Source of the DNA: Coprinellus micaceus
Lineage: Eukaryota; Basidiomycota; Agaricomycetes; Agaricales; Psathyrellaceae
Assembly (NCBI GenBank): GCA_951394405.1
Contig: OX596335.1
Coordinates: forward strand, 992,001-1,056,000
DNA: 64,000 nt
Reading direction: 5' to 3'
The notes beneath the pieces are model-generated. The model made no database searches, was not told where the DNA came from, and saw nothing but the letters and a program-made list of their open reading frames with translations. Every line of letters starts with the position of its first letter. Within the stretch, counting starts at the first letter, position 1. Below are positions 22,783 through 34,189 of this stretch, piece by piece. The translations under genes and the position numbers were made by a program.

Positions 22783-24029
22783 GATGGATAGAGAGAGAGG
22801 CACAGAAGGGAGGGTCCTGCGATGTGGGAGGATAAAATTTGGGGTGCAATGTATGTCTTATATAGATGTCCAGCAACGATTGGTCGCGTTATCGGCCTTG
22901 ACCAAAATGGGTGGAGATCTGGAAGGAATAGAGCTGGCTAGCTCGGAGATGTGGGCCTATGACCCAATGCTCGAATTCGAAGCCGGAGTCAGAATCTGAT
23001 CTTGAACGGAGAGCACCTGAATAGACTGCGTGCGCGGAGGAAATAAGCATCGGCGGGACCCCCGGCGGGGGACAAGATGTCAAAAGTCAGAAACTCGTGC
23101 GTCGATACCGCAGCGTTAAAGGCACGAAGGGGAGGCGAGAACCGGAGGATCAGATCAGTGAAGGCACAAGAAGAAGGACGGGAAGGCCATCACGGTGAAC
23201 GACTTCAGGCAAATTGTGGTAGACGCGTGTAAGCGTCAGAAGGCCCTGGGCGAGGGAACCCAAGAACGATCGGAGGCCGAATGCGGAACGACGTTCAGAT
23301 CAGAGGCTTCCAGGAGGGTGCCAGGGATTGAATAGGGCATATGAAGGCCTATCCGGGGCTGTAGGTGACGGCAGTGCAGTGAGGGGAGTGGTGCTGGGGG
23401 TAGAGCCGCTATCACCCGGGAGATTGCAGGGGCAGCGCGAGGATTTGCCTTGCAGTGACCCGGTGTGATCTTCGAGGGAATGGTCGGAGGACGTCTCTCA
23501 GTGACCCGGACCTCGAGTGATCCATCGACCACGCAACATTAGCCAATAACTCAGAGCTGCGAAAGAAGACGTCAGTGTTCTCGAGAGCGAGCTGGAGGCC
23601 GTACAAAGACAGATACATTCACGTCGGCGGGTGACCAGCGTTAAAACCGGAAACACAGGCCAGAACTCACGAATGAATCGCATCTTGAGGCTAAAAGAAG
23701 GCTCGCCACCTGCTGGACGAACCTTTCTTGCTCCCGACTGATAGAATGGCTACGGCATAGACGTCGAATAGAGTGCATTGAATTCATTGGGGAACGGTGA
23801 CAGCAACGAGTCGACAACGGCGGGAACGACTCGGAGGGCGACGATGACGTAAGCGTACGGGAGATGCCGATGAACTGTGCAGCCTGAGTTGTGGCTGAAT
23901 TACTTGATTTGGAAGAGTACACACTCGCACGGCAACGGCGCTCGACGACCTCAAGACCTCAAGGTACGCTGCCGCTGTGCCCGACGACGACGACAGAGCA
24001 CTGACCAGGGGATTCCACAGACTTAAGCC
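22783..24029. other. Divergent intergenic region between the MetE-like gene and rpl13
   Basis: About 1.25 kb with no supported gene. It contains both promoters. Frames on both strands are under about 100 codons and have no recognisable motifs. I looked for box C/D snoRNA-like signals near rpl13 and found only isolated TGATG/CTGA matches in the wrong order. Confidence 0.45.
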
Positions 24030-24823
24030 ATGGGTTTTGCGCACAACAACGGTCAGTTCGCTCGAAACTATGATCGTATACCCTCCAAGCTCATTTCAAG
24101 CCAGTCCTCCACCAGAACCATTTCCGCAAGGACTGGCAGCGCCGTGTCCGCACCTGGTTCGACCAGCCCGGCCGCAAGCTCCGCCGTCGCCAGGCCCGCC
24201 AGACCAAGGCCGCTGCCCTTGGTGTTCGCCCCCTCTCCCTCCTCCGCCCCGCCGTCCGCGCCCAGACCATTCGCTACAACCGCAAAGTTCGTGAGGGCCG
24301 TGGATTCACCCTCACCGAGTTGAAGGAGGCCGGTATCGGCAGGAAGGAGGCCAAGAGCGTTGGAATCGTGGTCGACCACAGGAGGACGAACTTGAGCGAG
24401 GAGGGCAAGAAGGTCAATGTCGAGAGGCTGAAGGAGTACAAGGCCCGCCTCATTGTCTTCCCCCGCAAGGCCGGCAAGCCCAAGAAGGGCGACTCCACTG
24501 TACGTTTCTATCTTGCTATAATTCGCGTTTCCCTTATTCACTCGATCGTGAATAGGGTGACGATCTCACTGCCGCTACCACCCGCCAATCCCTCGCCATC
24601 CCCGACGCCTACGCCGCTGAGACTCCGCGTGCCATCACCTCTGAGGAGCGCGAGTCCAAGGCCTTCCGCACCCTCCGTGAGGCCCGCTCCGAGGCCAGGT
24701 ACGCCGGCATCCGCAAGATCCGTGCTGCCAAGGTTTGTGAAATTCGTTGGAAACCCATGAACGTATCTGACATGTATACTCGTTCTTTAGAAGGAGGAGG
24801 AGGAGGCCAACAAGAAGAAGTAA
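24030..24823 (+). CDS. rpl13: 60S ribosomal protein eL13
   Basis: Structural protein of the large cytosolic ribosomal subunit. Exons are 24030-24051, 24105-24499, 24556-24732 and 24791-24823, giving 208 residues. The first junction was chosen because it restores the family's N-terminus, [19 protein letters not shown]. Further family segments are [56 protein letters not shown] and [15 protein letters not shown], and the protein ends in a Glu/Lys tail ([10 protein letters not shown]). A 22-nt first exon followed by an intron is typical of fungal ribosomal protein genes. The gene is convergent with the desaturase. Confidence 0.96.
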
Positions 24824-25246
24824 ACTACCCTCGCTTATCTTGTATTGTCCCACTCCCCATTTGCATGCCATCCCACACACCACCCTTTAAAAGTATGGCG
24901 ACGTCGACTACCTTGTTATCCACAGCAGCCCATGCCCTATGCAGAGAATATGACCAGGTTCCGCAGCCCACCATCCTGTCGTCCCACCTGAGGTCTTCGA
25001 ATCTGCTACAATCAGAACGTCTGGTTCGAGCCTGCCCTGCCACGCGTGAGATCGTTTGCATACGGGCGCTTGAAGTGCCCCACCGCTTACCATATGTGGG
25101 CCGGCCCCTCCCTGCCCCTCAGGGCGCGGTTCACTCGACAAATATCCAGGGGTGTCTAAATTGTAATATGTACTCAGACGATATCCGAGCTTGAATTATT
25201 AAATACTTGATAATCTAAAGCACATCTATACCTCCACGTTCGTCCT
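24824..25246. other. Convergent 3' region of rpl13 and the desaturase
   Basis: 423 bp holding both 3' untranslated regions. AT-rich sequence around 25195-25225 (TTAAATACTTGATAATC) would suit polyadenylation signals. No gene seen. Confidence 0.5.
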
Positions 25247-27123
25247 CTATTTCTCCTTGACCTCCGAAACCGCCACACTCTTCTCCACCGCCTCAACGAC
25301 CTCCGCATCCGCGACCATCCCCACAATCCTCACCTGCTCCGCGACGTTCCTCAACACCCCAATCACGTCCTTATTCCCCTCCACAAACCCAAACTCATTA
25401 TACGTCAGCCCGTTCTGCTCCGCGAACTCCTTCACGAGGTAGCTCGCTTTTTTGAGGTTGTGGCGCGGGAGGCGGGGGAAGAGGTGGTGGGTGACTTGGA
25501 GCTGGAGCCCGCCGTGGATGAAGCCGATGGATTCGGGGCAGATGACGTCGCTTGTGGTGCGCATTTGGCGGTGGGGGAAGGATTCGGTGGGGCCGAGGTC
25601 GGCGGTGGACATGCTGAAGTGGGAGAGAACGATCTGGGGTGTGTGAGTTAGCGATGTGTGTAGGTTTGGAGGCCTGAGGTGGTCGAGCAAAGAAAAAGGG
25701 ACACTCACCTGAACGTGGAGAGGGCTCGTTACGACATGGCTGACAATCAAGTAGACGAGGGCGTTCTGCCAGGATCCAGTCCCGTACAGCACGCGTCCGA
25801 ACCAACTCCAGAAAAATACGATCCCCAGAACTTCGAGGCGCCACGCCCACATACCGCCCCTAGCGCGTTTGGTATCAAAGGCTTTTTGGAATAGGTAGGT
25901 GTACGAGTTGGCGTAGAGGTTGAAGCGAGCAAAGGCCATGACGATGTAGAAGAGCTTGTGCTGGATGGAGATGAAGAACCTTGCGGCGAGGTCGAATTTC
26001 ATGACACGTTTGTAGTAGGAGGACCAGAGGGAGCCGAAGAAGGCTGTGGAGATGGCGAAGAAGGGGATGTGTTCAATGTCGGGGTCGCTAGGGGGTTGTG
26101 AGTTGAGTTATTAGTGAACGTGATGAATGGATGCGTACTGAGAAGGGTGGTTGGTGACGACTTGCGAATAAAAAGTCAGATGGGCGAGCCAAGGGGTAGA
26201 AAGTTAACTCACTATGATGAACGTTGTGATTCTAGGTAAAAGTATATCAGTATAGTGCTTGCCGTGGCAACGCAAAGGGCTAAACTGACCTGGACCCACC
26301 AGCCAATGCTGAGGCCGCCAATATAATCGGCAATGCCTATAGAGATTAACCGATCCGTAGTCCAGTCATGGGTGACACCCATGTGGCCGAGGTCATGAGC
26401 CGCAAAGACAAGCTGGTGCCAGAATAGTCCAAGAAAAACCGCGCTGGTCTTGAACCAGCTATGGGAATAAGCGTAGGCAGATATTAAAGCGAGCAGGGTA
26501 TATCGAACGACTTCAGGGCCATATCCCGTCAGATAAGGTGTGTCGTAAAGACCGGCATCCGTCACACGTTTGTGCAATTCGCGGTAGGCCTTGGACAGCC
26601 GCGCCTGGGTCTGGAGCTCGAGAGTCGCTGGGGGAGCACTGAGGGCTTCCGCAGTCGGACCAGTGGGCAATTTTTCAACCTCTGGCTCGCTGCCCTTGGG
26701 GACCAGGAGAATTTGGGAGGAAGGGGACTGCTTGGTGTTGACTGCGGAGCGCTGCTCTGCTGCCTCCCGATGCCAATACGCCTTGGCGTCGGCTCCCTTT
26801 CTGCGGACCCAGCCTGCCATAATAGGAGGAACAAGGGGTACCCAGGGGTCGTCGAGAGTGTTCTGCACCCTTCCGATGGCGTAGCGGGAAATGAGACTGA
26901 GGGTCTTGTCGGTGTGGTATGCCTCGATCTCATCCGTCGCGTCGCGCCCCACGAAGTGGAGGAGGGCTAGGGTGCCTCCTGGGTGGGCATCGAGCCAATT
27001 GTCTGTGATCCTGAGGAGGTAGTCGCGGTAGACGATGAGGGTGTCGCCGTTGAGGACGGCGTCGACGACGGCGGCGCGGGTCCAGCGCTTGTCCTTGCCA
27101 GCGCTAGTGAAAGTAGTGGCCAT
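25247..27123 (-). CDS. Cytochrome b5-fused fatty-acid/delta-8 sphingolipid desaturase
   Basis: Endoplasmic-reticulum front-end desaturase; most similar in layout to fungal delta-8 sphingolipid desaturases that act on the long-chain base of glucosylceramide. Start at 27123 (MATTFTSAGKDKRWTRAAVV). The N-terminal cytochrome b5 domain has the heme motif WLDAHPGGTLALLHFVGRDA. After a linker come membrane segments and the three histidine boxes: HDLGHMGVTH, then HNVHH with TNHPS and DPDIEH read across introns, and QLQVTHHLFPRLP. In the last box Gln replaces the first His, as is usual for b5-fusion front-end desaturases. There are five or six exons. The start codon is only about 100 bp from the nearest start of pal1 on the other strand. 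Confidence 0.92.
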
Positions 27124-27225
27124 GGTGAGGCTGTGCCGGCTCGGATTTGGCATTTGAATGGGCTGGCTGGCCTTGGCGTGCGAATATTTGTGGCATCTTC
27201 CTTGGGCAGCCCAACGACAGTTCCG

Positions 27226-28580
27226 ATGTCCCAAACCACGACCCACTCAGACCGCTCCAACCCCTTCTCCTCCTCCAACATCCCAGACGACGTCCACCGC
27301 AACTCGCGTCGTCGCCCGCCACCGCCCCCGCCCCAGCAGCCACATCGCACACGAGTCATGCCCGCAGCGACCCCCAACGAAGTCAGAGACGCCGTCCGTG
27401 AGACCGTCAAGTATCGCCGCGAGTCCAGTGAGCGCACAAGGCCATCGCGCAGTGCGACCACAACGTATGTATTCCCCTCGCCGTCGTCCGGATCTCCCCC
27501 TCATGCCCCGCACAGCACCCAGCCAGCCGTCGCCCCCAAGCCCACCGGTCGCAGGTCCACTTCAGAGGACGCCATCCAGGAGAAGCCCAGAGCCAGCGGG
27601 GGCAAGTCCCGCCCCAAGAAGGGTTCACAGCACGCAGATGTGATAGACCGCCTCGATTTCACCGGCGTTGGTCCCAGTACGTACTCCATCACAATCAGGG
27701 ACTTTGCCTGCATCCCAATCTCATCTTCGGTTGAAAAGTGTTTCATCATGATGGGCCCTTCGACGCCTGCGCCCCCTCTCGCAACAAGCACAAGGCAAAG
27801 GCGCCCATGATGGCCTGGGGTGGCCCCCAAGATTTGGCCAAGCAGCTCGCCGGAGGTCAAGGAGCTTATCCGTCTCCATATGCCTCCAACGCCTTTTCCA
27901 ACGATTATCCCGAGCCGCCCAAGAAGAAGGTTGACGCGATTGCCGAGGCGTGGGGTATTCACGAGCCCGAGCCATTTGAGGATTTCTCTGCGGGGGGCGG
28001 ATCAGGCCGTCACGAGGGAGATACCCCAGCCAGCTCTATCTACAACGGCCGAGGGGCTCACAGATCGAGGGATGAGTCTTCGCGGGGAATCACCACCACT
28101 CACCGCAGCGCCGTGCCTCCTCCCCAGCCCATCTTCGTTCAGGATTCCTCAGATGGCGAGCAGGCCAGTTCCCCACCCGCATCCCCTGGCTTCCCAAAGC
28201 GGTCCAAGTCCCTGATGCAACGCATCCGCAAGATGCGCGATGCCCCAAATGTACCCGCAGCGCCTGAATACGATACGCCACCCTCTCCAAACTTGCCTGG
28301 TGGGGCGCCTGCCCCAGATGGTTACTCTCGACCCACCCACAAGTCCCAGAATTCGTTCCTAGGGCGCTTCGGCGTCAAGAGTAACCAAAGTGCGCCCCTT
28401 TATTCTTACAACGAAGAGGCGGAGCCTTATATCTTCATTAACAACCAGAATACCAGCAATCAGGATAAAGCGTTACCGCCTCCGCCTCCGGGGAATCCAA
28501 CAATTCAGCAGGAAGGAGCGCGAATGGTTCGAAAGCCTAGCCTGATCAAGAGGGTCGGAAAAGCAGTTCGGGGAAAATAG
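27226..28580 (+). CDS. pal1: Pal1 family cell-morphology protein
   Basis: Cortical protein family linked to endocytic sites and polarised growth. The key evidence is the Pal1 signature read across the intron 27677-27738: DVIDRLDFTGVGP joined to MFHHDGPFDACAPSRN, followed by APMMAWG. The remainder is long, disordered and Pro/Ser-rich, with a basic end (RMVRKPSLIKRVGKAVRGK). A second likely intron at 27465-27515 is 51 nt, so splicing or retention both keep the frame. The start is uncertain. ATG 27226 leaves only 102 bp to the divergent desaturase; ATG 27358 (MPAATPNEVRDAVRE) would leave a more usual promoter and still keep the whole Pal1 core. Confidence 0.9.
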
Positions 28581-29236
28581 TCTCTCATCAAGACGAATCT
28601 TTGCCCATGCAGCTTCCGTCCCTTATCGCATCCGACTGGAATAATCGCCACCCTCTCGCCCTGAACAAGCTGTGACGCCGACGACTCCCCTGCATACTTC
28701 CACGAACCCCCATGACTCAGCCACATCCTCCATGAGCACTATATCCCTTCTCGCCGAATTCTCTCTTCCGCACTGCTCCTTTTTGGATTGCATCTTCCCG
28801 CATTCTCGTAAATGGCACATTTATGACCCGCCAGGACACCTTTTTGCCCCCCACTCTCCTTTTTGCTATCCCTCCCCTTCGCCTTTTTCTACCGCCCCTT
28901 CCGCTAACGGTTTTGCTTCCCCTTGATCTACTCCCATGCCTTTTTGACTGATTCTGTTTCGTTCGACTGTCTTTGTCTGTCGCTCTTGTGGTTTGTCTAT
29001 CTTAATGGTTATCGTTACTCCCAACTTTTGTATTGACGAGGATGTATTATAAGATAACCGGGAATGTTTGTATTGTACTCATCTTCTTTCCTCCTTCTCG
29101 TTCCACATGGTCCATTCCTCTGTAACACAATATGAAATCCCATTCCTTTCTTGCCCAGAGGACCTGATGGTCAGAAGGTTACGAGGGGGACATGTTGAGG
29201 TATCATCTCAGTCGTAGATATAAATCAGCGTTACAT
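28581..29236. other. Convergent intergenic region between pal1 and his7
   Basis: 656 bp of T/C-rich sequence on the plus strand, consistent with a long pal1 3' untranslated region. AT-rich sequence near 29030-29060 and 29205-29235 could carry poly(A) signals. No gene or repeat seen. Confidence 0.5.
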
Positions 29237-30950
29237 TCAATCTCGTACATTGATACTGCTATCCTTCAGCGCCTTCTTGACTGCACTAATCTTGACCTCC
29301 TCTCTGTGGAAGATCCCTGCTGCCAAGGCGGCCTCGACAGGGGTATCCTGGAACACGTCCACAAAGTGCTGCGCGCTTCCAGCACCACTGCTGGCAACCA
29401 CGGGAATACTGACCGTCTTCTTCACGAGGTTCACGAGGTCGAGGTCGAACCCGAGGCCAGTTCCGTCCCGGTCGATAAGATTAACCAGGATCTCGCCGGC
29501 ACCGAGTATCTCGGAGCCCTTGGCGAGCTCGACGACGGACACTTCGCGAGCCTCGCGTCCACCAGACACGGTGCATTGGTACCACCAAGCCTTGTTCCGC
29601 TCGATCTCAGGCCCGTCGTCCTTGCCGTAGACAAGTTCATCGCGATACGGTCCGTTGTAAGTCTTGGGATCAACGTATACCCGCTTGGGGTCTATTGACA
29701 CGACCACCGCTTGTCTACCGTATGTGTGGGCAATCGTCTCGATAGCGCTTGTCCCGTCGCCCTTCTGCCACCCTGAGGCCCGCAAACGCTCGACAGCGTA
29801 CACCGCTTCTGAACCGATGCTCACTTTATCTGCCCCAGCGCGGAAATAGGCGCCTGCCACTTCCAGGGCAGGGCGTTTGGTCCCGTCGGGGTCGATAGAG
29901 TCCTTAATCCCTCCACCGATTGTGAGCGGGACGAAGACGCACTCGGCGGCGGCACGGACGACGGCGAGCATGGGTTGGTCTTGGAGAGGGGAGTGGCGGA
30001 AGGAGGTGATGTTGAGGAGGCAGAGTTCGTCGGCTCCTGCTTCAAAGTATTTGGCTGCGAGAGCGACGGGCTTTCCGAGGTTGCGGACGGCGCCTGCAGC
30101 GTCTGCGGTGACCGTCTTTTCGCGAACGTCGTACTGGTCGCCTTTGGTCACGACGAGGTCGCCCTGGTCGTTTGCGCGGACGTCCATGCAGGCTATGATG
30201 CGCTTGGTGAGGGAATGGGTGGGTTTGGGGGTGAGTTTGCGGAGGGGAGCGGCGGGGGCGTGAGTGTGTTCGGATTCGGGTTTTCGGAGCCATGAATCGA
30301 TGAGAGGTAGGCCTGCATGTCCAGACTTTTCAGGGTGGAATTGCGTGCCAAAGACGTTTCCCTTGCGGACGGATGAGACGAAGATCTCTTGACCGTACTG
30401 CGTCGTGGTGTGCGCCCAGGTCATAGCTTCGGGGTACTTCTCGATATCGTACTTGGCACAGTAAGAGTGCACGAAGTAGTAGTGATCGGAGGGCTTGACA
30501 CCCTCGGCGTCGACAGTGGGATCGACGAGGTCTGCAGTGTTCCATCCCATGTGGGGGACTGCCTTGTCCGAGGAATCGAATTTCTCGATGGGCGATGGAA
30601 TAATGCCGAGCCCTTTGGGCCCTCCCTCGAGAGATGACTCGAATAGGACCTGCATGCCAATGCAGATGCCAAAGTATGGCTTGCCAGACCGGATATACTC
30701 CTTCAAAGGCTGAAGCAAGCCCTTGGACTCGAGGTGGCCGATGGCCGTCTCGAATGCCCCGACACCAGGGAAGAGCAGGCTCTAGCACGGGCGTCAATTT
30801 CGCTGATCAGCAATCATATGCAGAACTGACCGTGGCTCGATGGAAATCCTCTGGCTCAGTGACCCATTTGAAGTCGTGGCCTAGTTTCTTGATGGAGTTT
30901 GCGAGGCTCTGGACGTTGCCCGCGCCATAGTCGAGGAGGTAGAGGCCCAT
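29237..30950 (-). CDS. his7: Imidazole glycerol phosphate synthase HisHF (bifunctional glutaminase/cyclase)
   Basis: Fifth step of histidine biosynthesis: takes ammonia from glutamine to convert PRFAR to imidazole glycerol phosphate and AICAR. Two exons. Exon 1 starts at 30950 (MGLYLLDYGAGNVQSLANSI) and a small intron lies near 30783-30830. The N-terminal class-I glutaminase has the nucleophile Cys in YFGICIGMQVLF and the His/Glu pair in GTQFHPEKSG. The C-terminal TIM barrel has KRIIACMDVRAND at its first strand, VPLTIGGGIKD, ADKVSIGSEAVYA and IPVVASSGAG, all typical of HisF. The length, about 550 residues, equals yeast His7. It is divergent from ser33 with a 157-bp shared promoter. Confidence 0.96.
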
Positions 30951-30967
30951 GGCAGAGAGATGAGGTC

Positions 30968-31083
30968 GAGTCACAGGGGCCGGCGCCAGAAATGAGCCAA
31001 AAATTGCCGATCACTAGATTCGGATTTATGAGAGTTGCGTGCTCGCCGATTGAAAAGTATATAAGCCCCTCTCCCTCTGACTC
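30968..31083. promoter_or_regulatory. Shared his7/ser33 promoter with TATA and two TGACTC (Gcn4/Cpc1-type) cores
   Basis: Between the divergent starts (30950 and 31108) lie GAGTCA at 30968-30973 (TGACTC on the minus strand, as GTGACTCG) and TGACTC at 31078-31083. These are the core of the bZIP Gcn4/Cpc1 site (TGASTCA) that drives general amino acid control. TATATAA is at 31058-31064, oriented for ser33. Both flanking genes make amino acids, which fits. Confidence 0.55.
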
Positions 31084-31107
31084 CTCCTTCCTCTCCATCC
31101 CTCACCC

Positions 31108-32552
31108 ATGTCCGTCCCACAAAACATCGCCACCGTCGCCGCCTCCATCTCGCCCACAGTGGGCTCGTCCCTCCACGATGCCTTTGCCCGCAGGCGAGGC
31201 GCAGAGCCCATCAGCCTCAGGGCTCCGAGGGTCCTCCACCCGCTCGAGAATGAGGGTCTCCGTCTCCTCATTGTTGAGAACATCAGCCAGGAAGCCGTCA
31301 ATACCTTCAGGAGCCAGGGATACCACGTCGATCACTATACCAAGGCCCTCTCAGAGGATGAACTCGTCGAGAAGATCGGCTCCTACCATGGCATCGGCAT
31401 CCGTTCCAAGACCAAGATCACTGCGAGGGTGCTCAAGGCTGCAAGCAAGGTACGGACAAGTTCCCCTTACATCCAGAGATTGAGAAGAGATGCCCATCAG
31501 ATACCCCACAGTTGCTTGTGATCGGCTGCTTCTGCATTGGCACCAACCAGGTCGACCTGGACGCTGCTGCTCAGGCCGGCGTCCCTGTATTCAACTCCCC
31601 CTTCTCCAACTCCCGCTCCGTCGCCGAGCTCGTCATGTCCGAGCTGGTCTCGCTCTCGCGACAGCTCTTCGACCGAGCCTACGAACTCAAGACCGGTCTC
31701 TGGAACAAGCAGTCCAAGAACTGCTGGGAGATTCGAGGCAAGACCTTGGGGATCGTCGGCTACGGCCACATCGGTTCCCAGCTCTCTGTCCTCGCGGAGG
31801 CGTTCGGCATGAGGGTCATCTTCCATGATGTGCTCAACATCATGCCTATTGGCCAGGCCCGTCAGACCGAGACCCTGGAAGCCCTTCTCGCAGAGGCCGA
31901 TTTCGTCACACTGCACGTTCCCGAATTGCCAGAGACCATCAAGATGATCTCGACGGAGCAGCTCGCGAAGATGAAGATCGGTTCCTACCTCATCAACAAC
32001 GCTCGTGGCAAGGTCGTCGACATCCCCGCACTCGTCGAAGCCATCAAGTCCAAGCACATCGCCGGTGCCGCTATTGACGTCTTCCCCCACGAACCCGGTG
32101 CAAACGGCGACCCCTTCGACGACCAGCTCAATCCATGGGCCTCAGAACTCCGCAACCTCCCCAACGTCATCCTCACTCCCCACATCGGTGGTTCGACCGA
32201 AGAGGCCCAGGCTATGATCGGCCAGGAAGTCTCGCAGTACCTCTCCCGCTACCTCGGCTATGGTTCCACTATGGGTGCCGTCAACTTCCCTGAAGTCGAC
32301 CTGCGGGCGATCTCTGCCGGACAGGAGAACCAGATGCGTATTTGCCACGTCCACAGGAACAAGCCCGGTGTACTCAAGCAGGTCAACGACGCACTTTCCC
32401 CGTACAACGTCGAGAAGCAGTACTCCGATTCCAAGGGCGAGATCGCCTACGTTATGGCCGATATTGCGGACGTCAACGCTGCCGATCTCTCTTCTCTCAA
32501 GGAACGCATCAGCAACACCGATGCCAACCTCCTCACTCGTTTCCTCACTTAG
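31108..32552 (+). CDS. ser33: D-3-phosphoglycerate dehydrogenase
   Basis: First step of serine biosynthesis: oxidises 3-phosphoglycerate to 3-phosphohydroxypyruvate with NAD. Exons 31108-31449 and 31512-32552 give 460 residues, matching yeast Ser3/Ser33. Family features are LIVENISQEAVNTF, the substrate-binding CFCIGTNQVDLD and FNSPFSNSRSVAELV, the Rossmann motif GIVGYGHIGSQ, the catalytic Arg region INNARGKVVDI, DVFPHEPGANG and the catalytic His in TPHIGGSTEEAQ. A C-terminal ACT-type regulatory domain begins near RICHVHRNKPGVLKQ and suggests feedback control by serine. The second acceptor was chosen at 31511 because the earlier AG breaks the frame. Confidence 0.96.
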
Positions 32553-32859
32553 AAGATTTAGACATGGTTGGAGGATATTGAAAACCCGCAACGGACGGTC
32601 TGTATTTTACTGTATTACCATTTGCATGCTCCCATCTACATCGGACGTTCACTCAACTGTTCGTCCTCTTACCCATTCAACTGGAATCCCATACACCCCA
32701 CCATATCATCCGTAGTCGTCATTTCCACATGTCTTGTTATCTCGAAAAGCATGTAATTGTTGCTACAGTAATGCACGTCACGCCTAGTTCCACGTTCGTA
32801 CTAATAGGATGCTTGAATGAATAAGGCGGCGGTGGAAAGGGACCAACAGATGAACGTGA
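32553..32859. other. Convergent 3' region of ser33 and rad51
   Basis: 307 bp containing both 3' untranslated regions, with AT-rich stretches around 32750-32780. Nothing else seen. Confidence 0.5.
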
Positions 32860-34189
32860 CTACGTCTCTTCCTCGGGGTCTCCAATACCTCCCTGGAGGA
32901 TAGCGAACGTGGTCTCTGACTCGGGCAGACAGGGCGAGTCATAGATCTTGCACATTCGGGTATTCCCCCGCGATTTCTTGAGCTGCAACCTGCATCGGAC
33001 GAAGGAGAGGAGGGGCAGGTCAGCGAGACCGATAAAACCGAACGTTACGGAGAAACAACTGACCGTGTCGTGGAGGCATGTGCCATAATGTTGCCACCAA
33101 TGGGCTTCTTCTCATTCCCTGCATAGGGTCCAGGTGCGGCGTCTGGCGTAGACATGACCTGGTTGGTCACCACCACGGCAATGCCGAACTATATGCACAA
33201 TAATCGCGTCAGTGGCGGCAAATAGGGGCGCATGAGGGGTGGGTGCCTCACCTCATCAGCTAAGCGCTGCAGGGTTCGAAGGAACTTCCCAAGGTGCGTC
33301 TGCCGTGAAGACAGCTCCCCTCGTCCACTGAAGTCCGTTCGGTACAATGCCGTACACGAGTCGACGATGAGCAAGCAGAATCTGGAGGTCGTGTGTCAGC
33401 CCAGCCCCATCTCGAAAAGATAATAGACTCACCTTGACTCAGACATCAAAGCGCTGGCGCTGGTGAGCAGTTGCTGTTGGTGATCAGCATTATATGCGCG
33501 AGCATATGCGATATTGTCCAGGACTTCTTCTCCATTGAGGCCATAACGCTCAGCAACAGCGAGGATACGGACAGGACGGAAGGTACCCTCCGTGTCGATG
33601 TATAGGCACTTGCCTTCGCCTCCGCCCATGCTCACTGGTAGTTGACATGTTACTGCGAGGGTATGGCATAGCTGGGACTTTCCGGTTCTGAATTCACCAA
33701 ACATTTCGGTGAGGGAGCCCGTCTCGATCCCGCCTGCCCTCAAGGTGAAAACGTGTTGCGGCGCGGTATTGGGAGAACGACGTACCACCCAGGAGAGCAT
33801 CGAGCTGCTTCGAGCCAGTGGTTATATGCACTAGTTCTGAGCGGCGGGCATGCACTTCGGTTGCACTCTGGAAGCCCAGCGGGACAATCTTTTGGGCTAT
33901 GCGTTCCATCATGTAAGCTCCCGCCCCGTAGACTAGGTCATGTAACGACGCACACACCTTCTGCCAGGATCTTATCCGCCTTCTGCTCTGAGATACCCCT
34001 AATCGCGAGCAAAGCCTTCTTCGGCGTGAACGCGACGGCTTCAATCGTGTTCAGACCTGCTTCGGCGAGCTTCTTGATGTCGTTGGGGTGGATGCCTGCC
34101 TCCTGGAGCTTGCTGACGAGGATGGGCCCCGTCATGAAGCTCTCTTCCTCATACTCTTCGCCTATTTGTGAGCCTTCGGGTTGAGACAT
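32860..34189 (-). CDS. rad51: DNA recombinase Rad51
   Basis: RecA-family ATPase forming the nucleoprotein filament for homologous recombination. Start at 34189 ([18 protein letters not shown]); the N-terminal helix-hairpin-helix domain reads [20 protein letters not shown] and [17 protein letters not shown]. Later exons give [36 protein letters not shown] (Walker A GEFRTGKS), [34 protein letters not shown] (Walker B), [20 protein letters not shown] and [19 protein letters not shown]. It ends in a GIGDPEEET tail, with TAG at 32860-32862. There are about eight exons and about 340 residues, as in most Rad51 proteins. The N-terminal GPI and the C-terminus favour Rad51 over Dmc1. Confidence 0.95.

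Noticed and set aside
24068..24541. Minus-strand Leu/Gly/Ala-rich frame of 157 codons
   Set aside because: Antisense of rpl13, whose splice pattern and sequence are certain.
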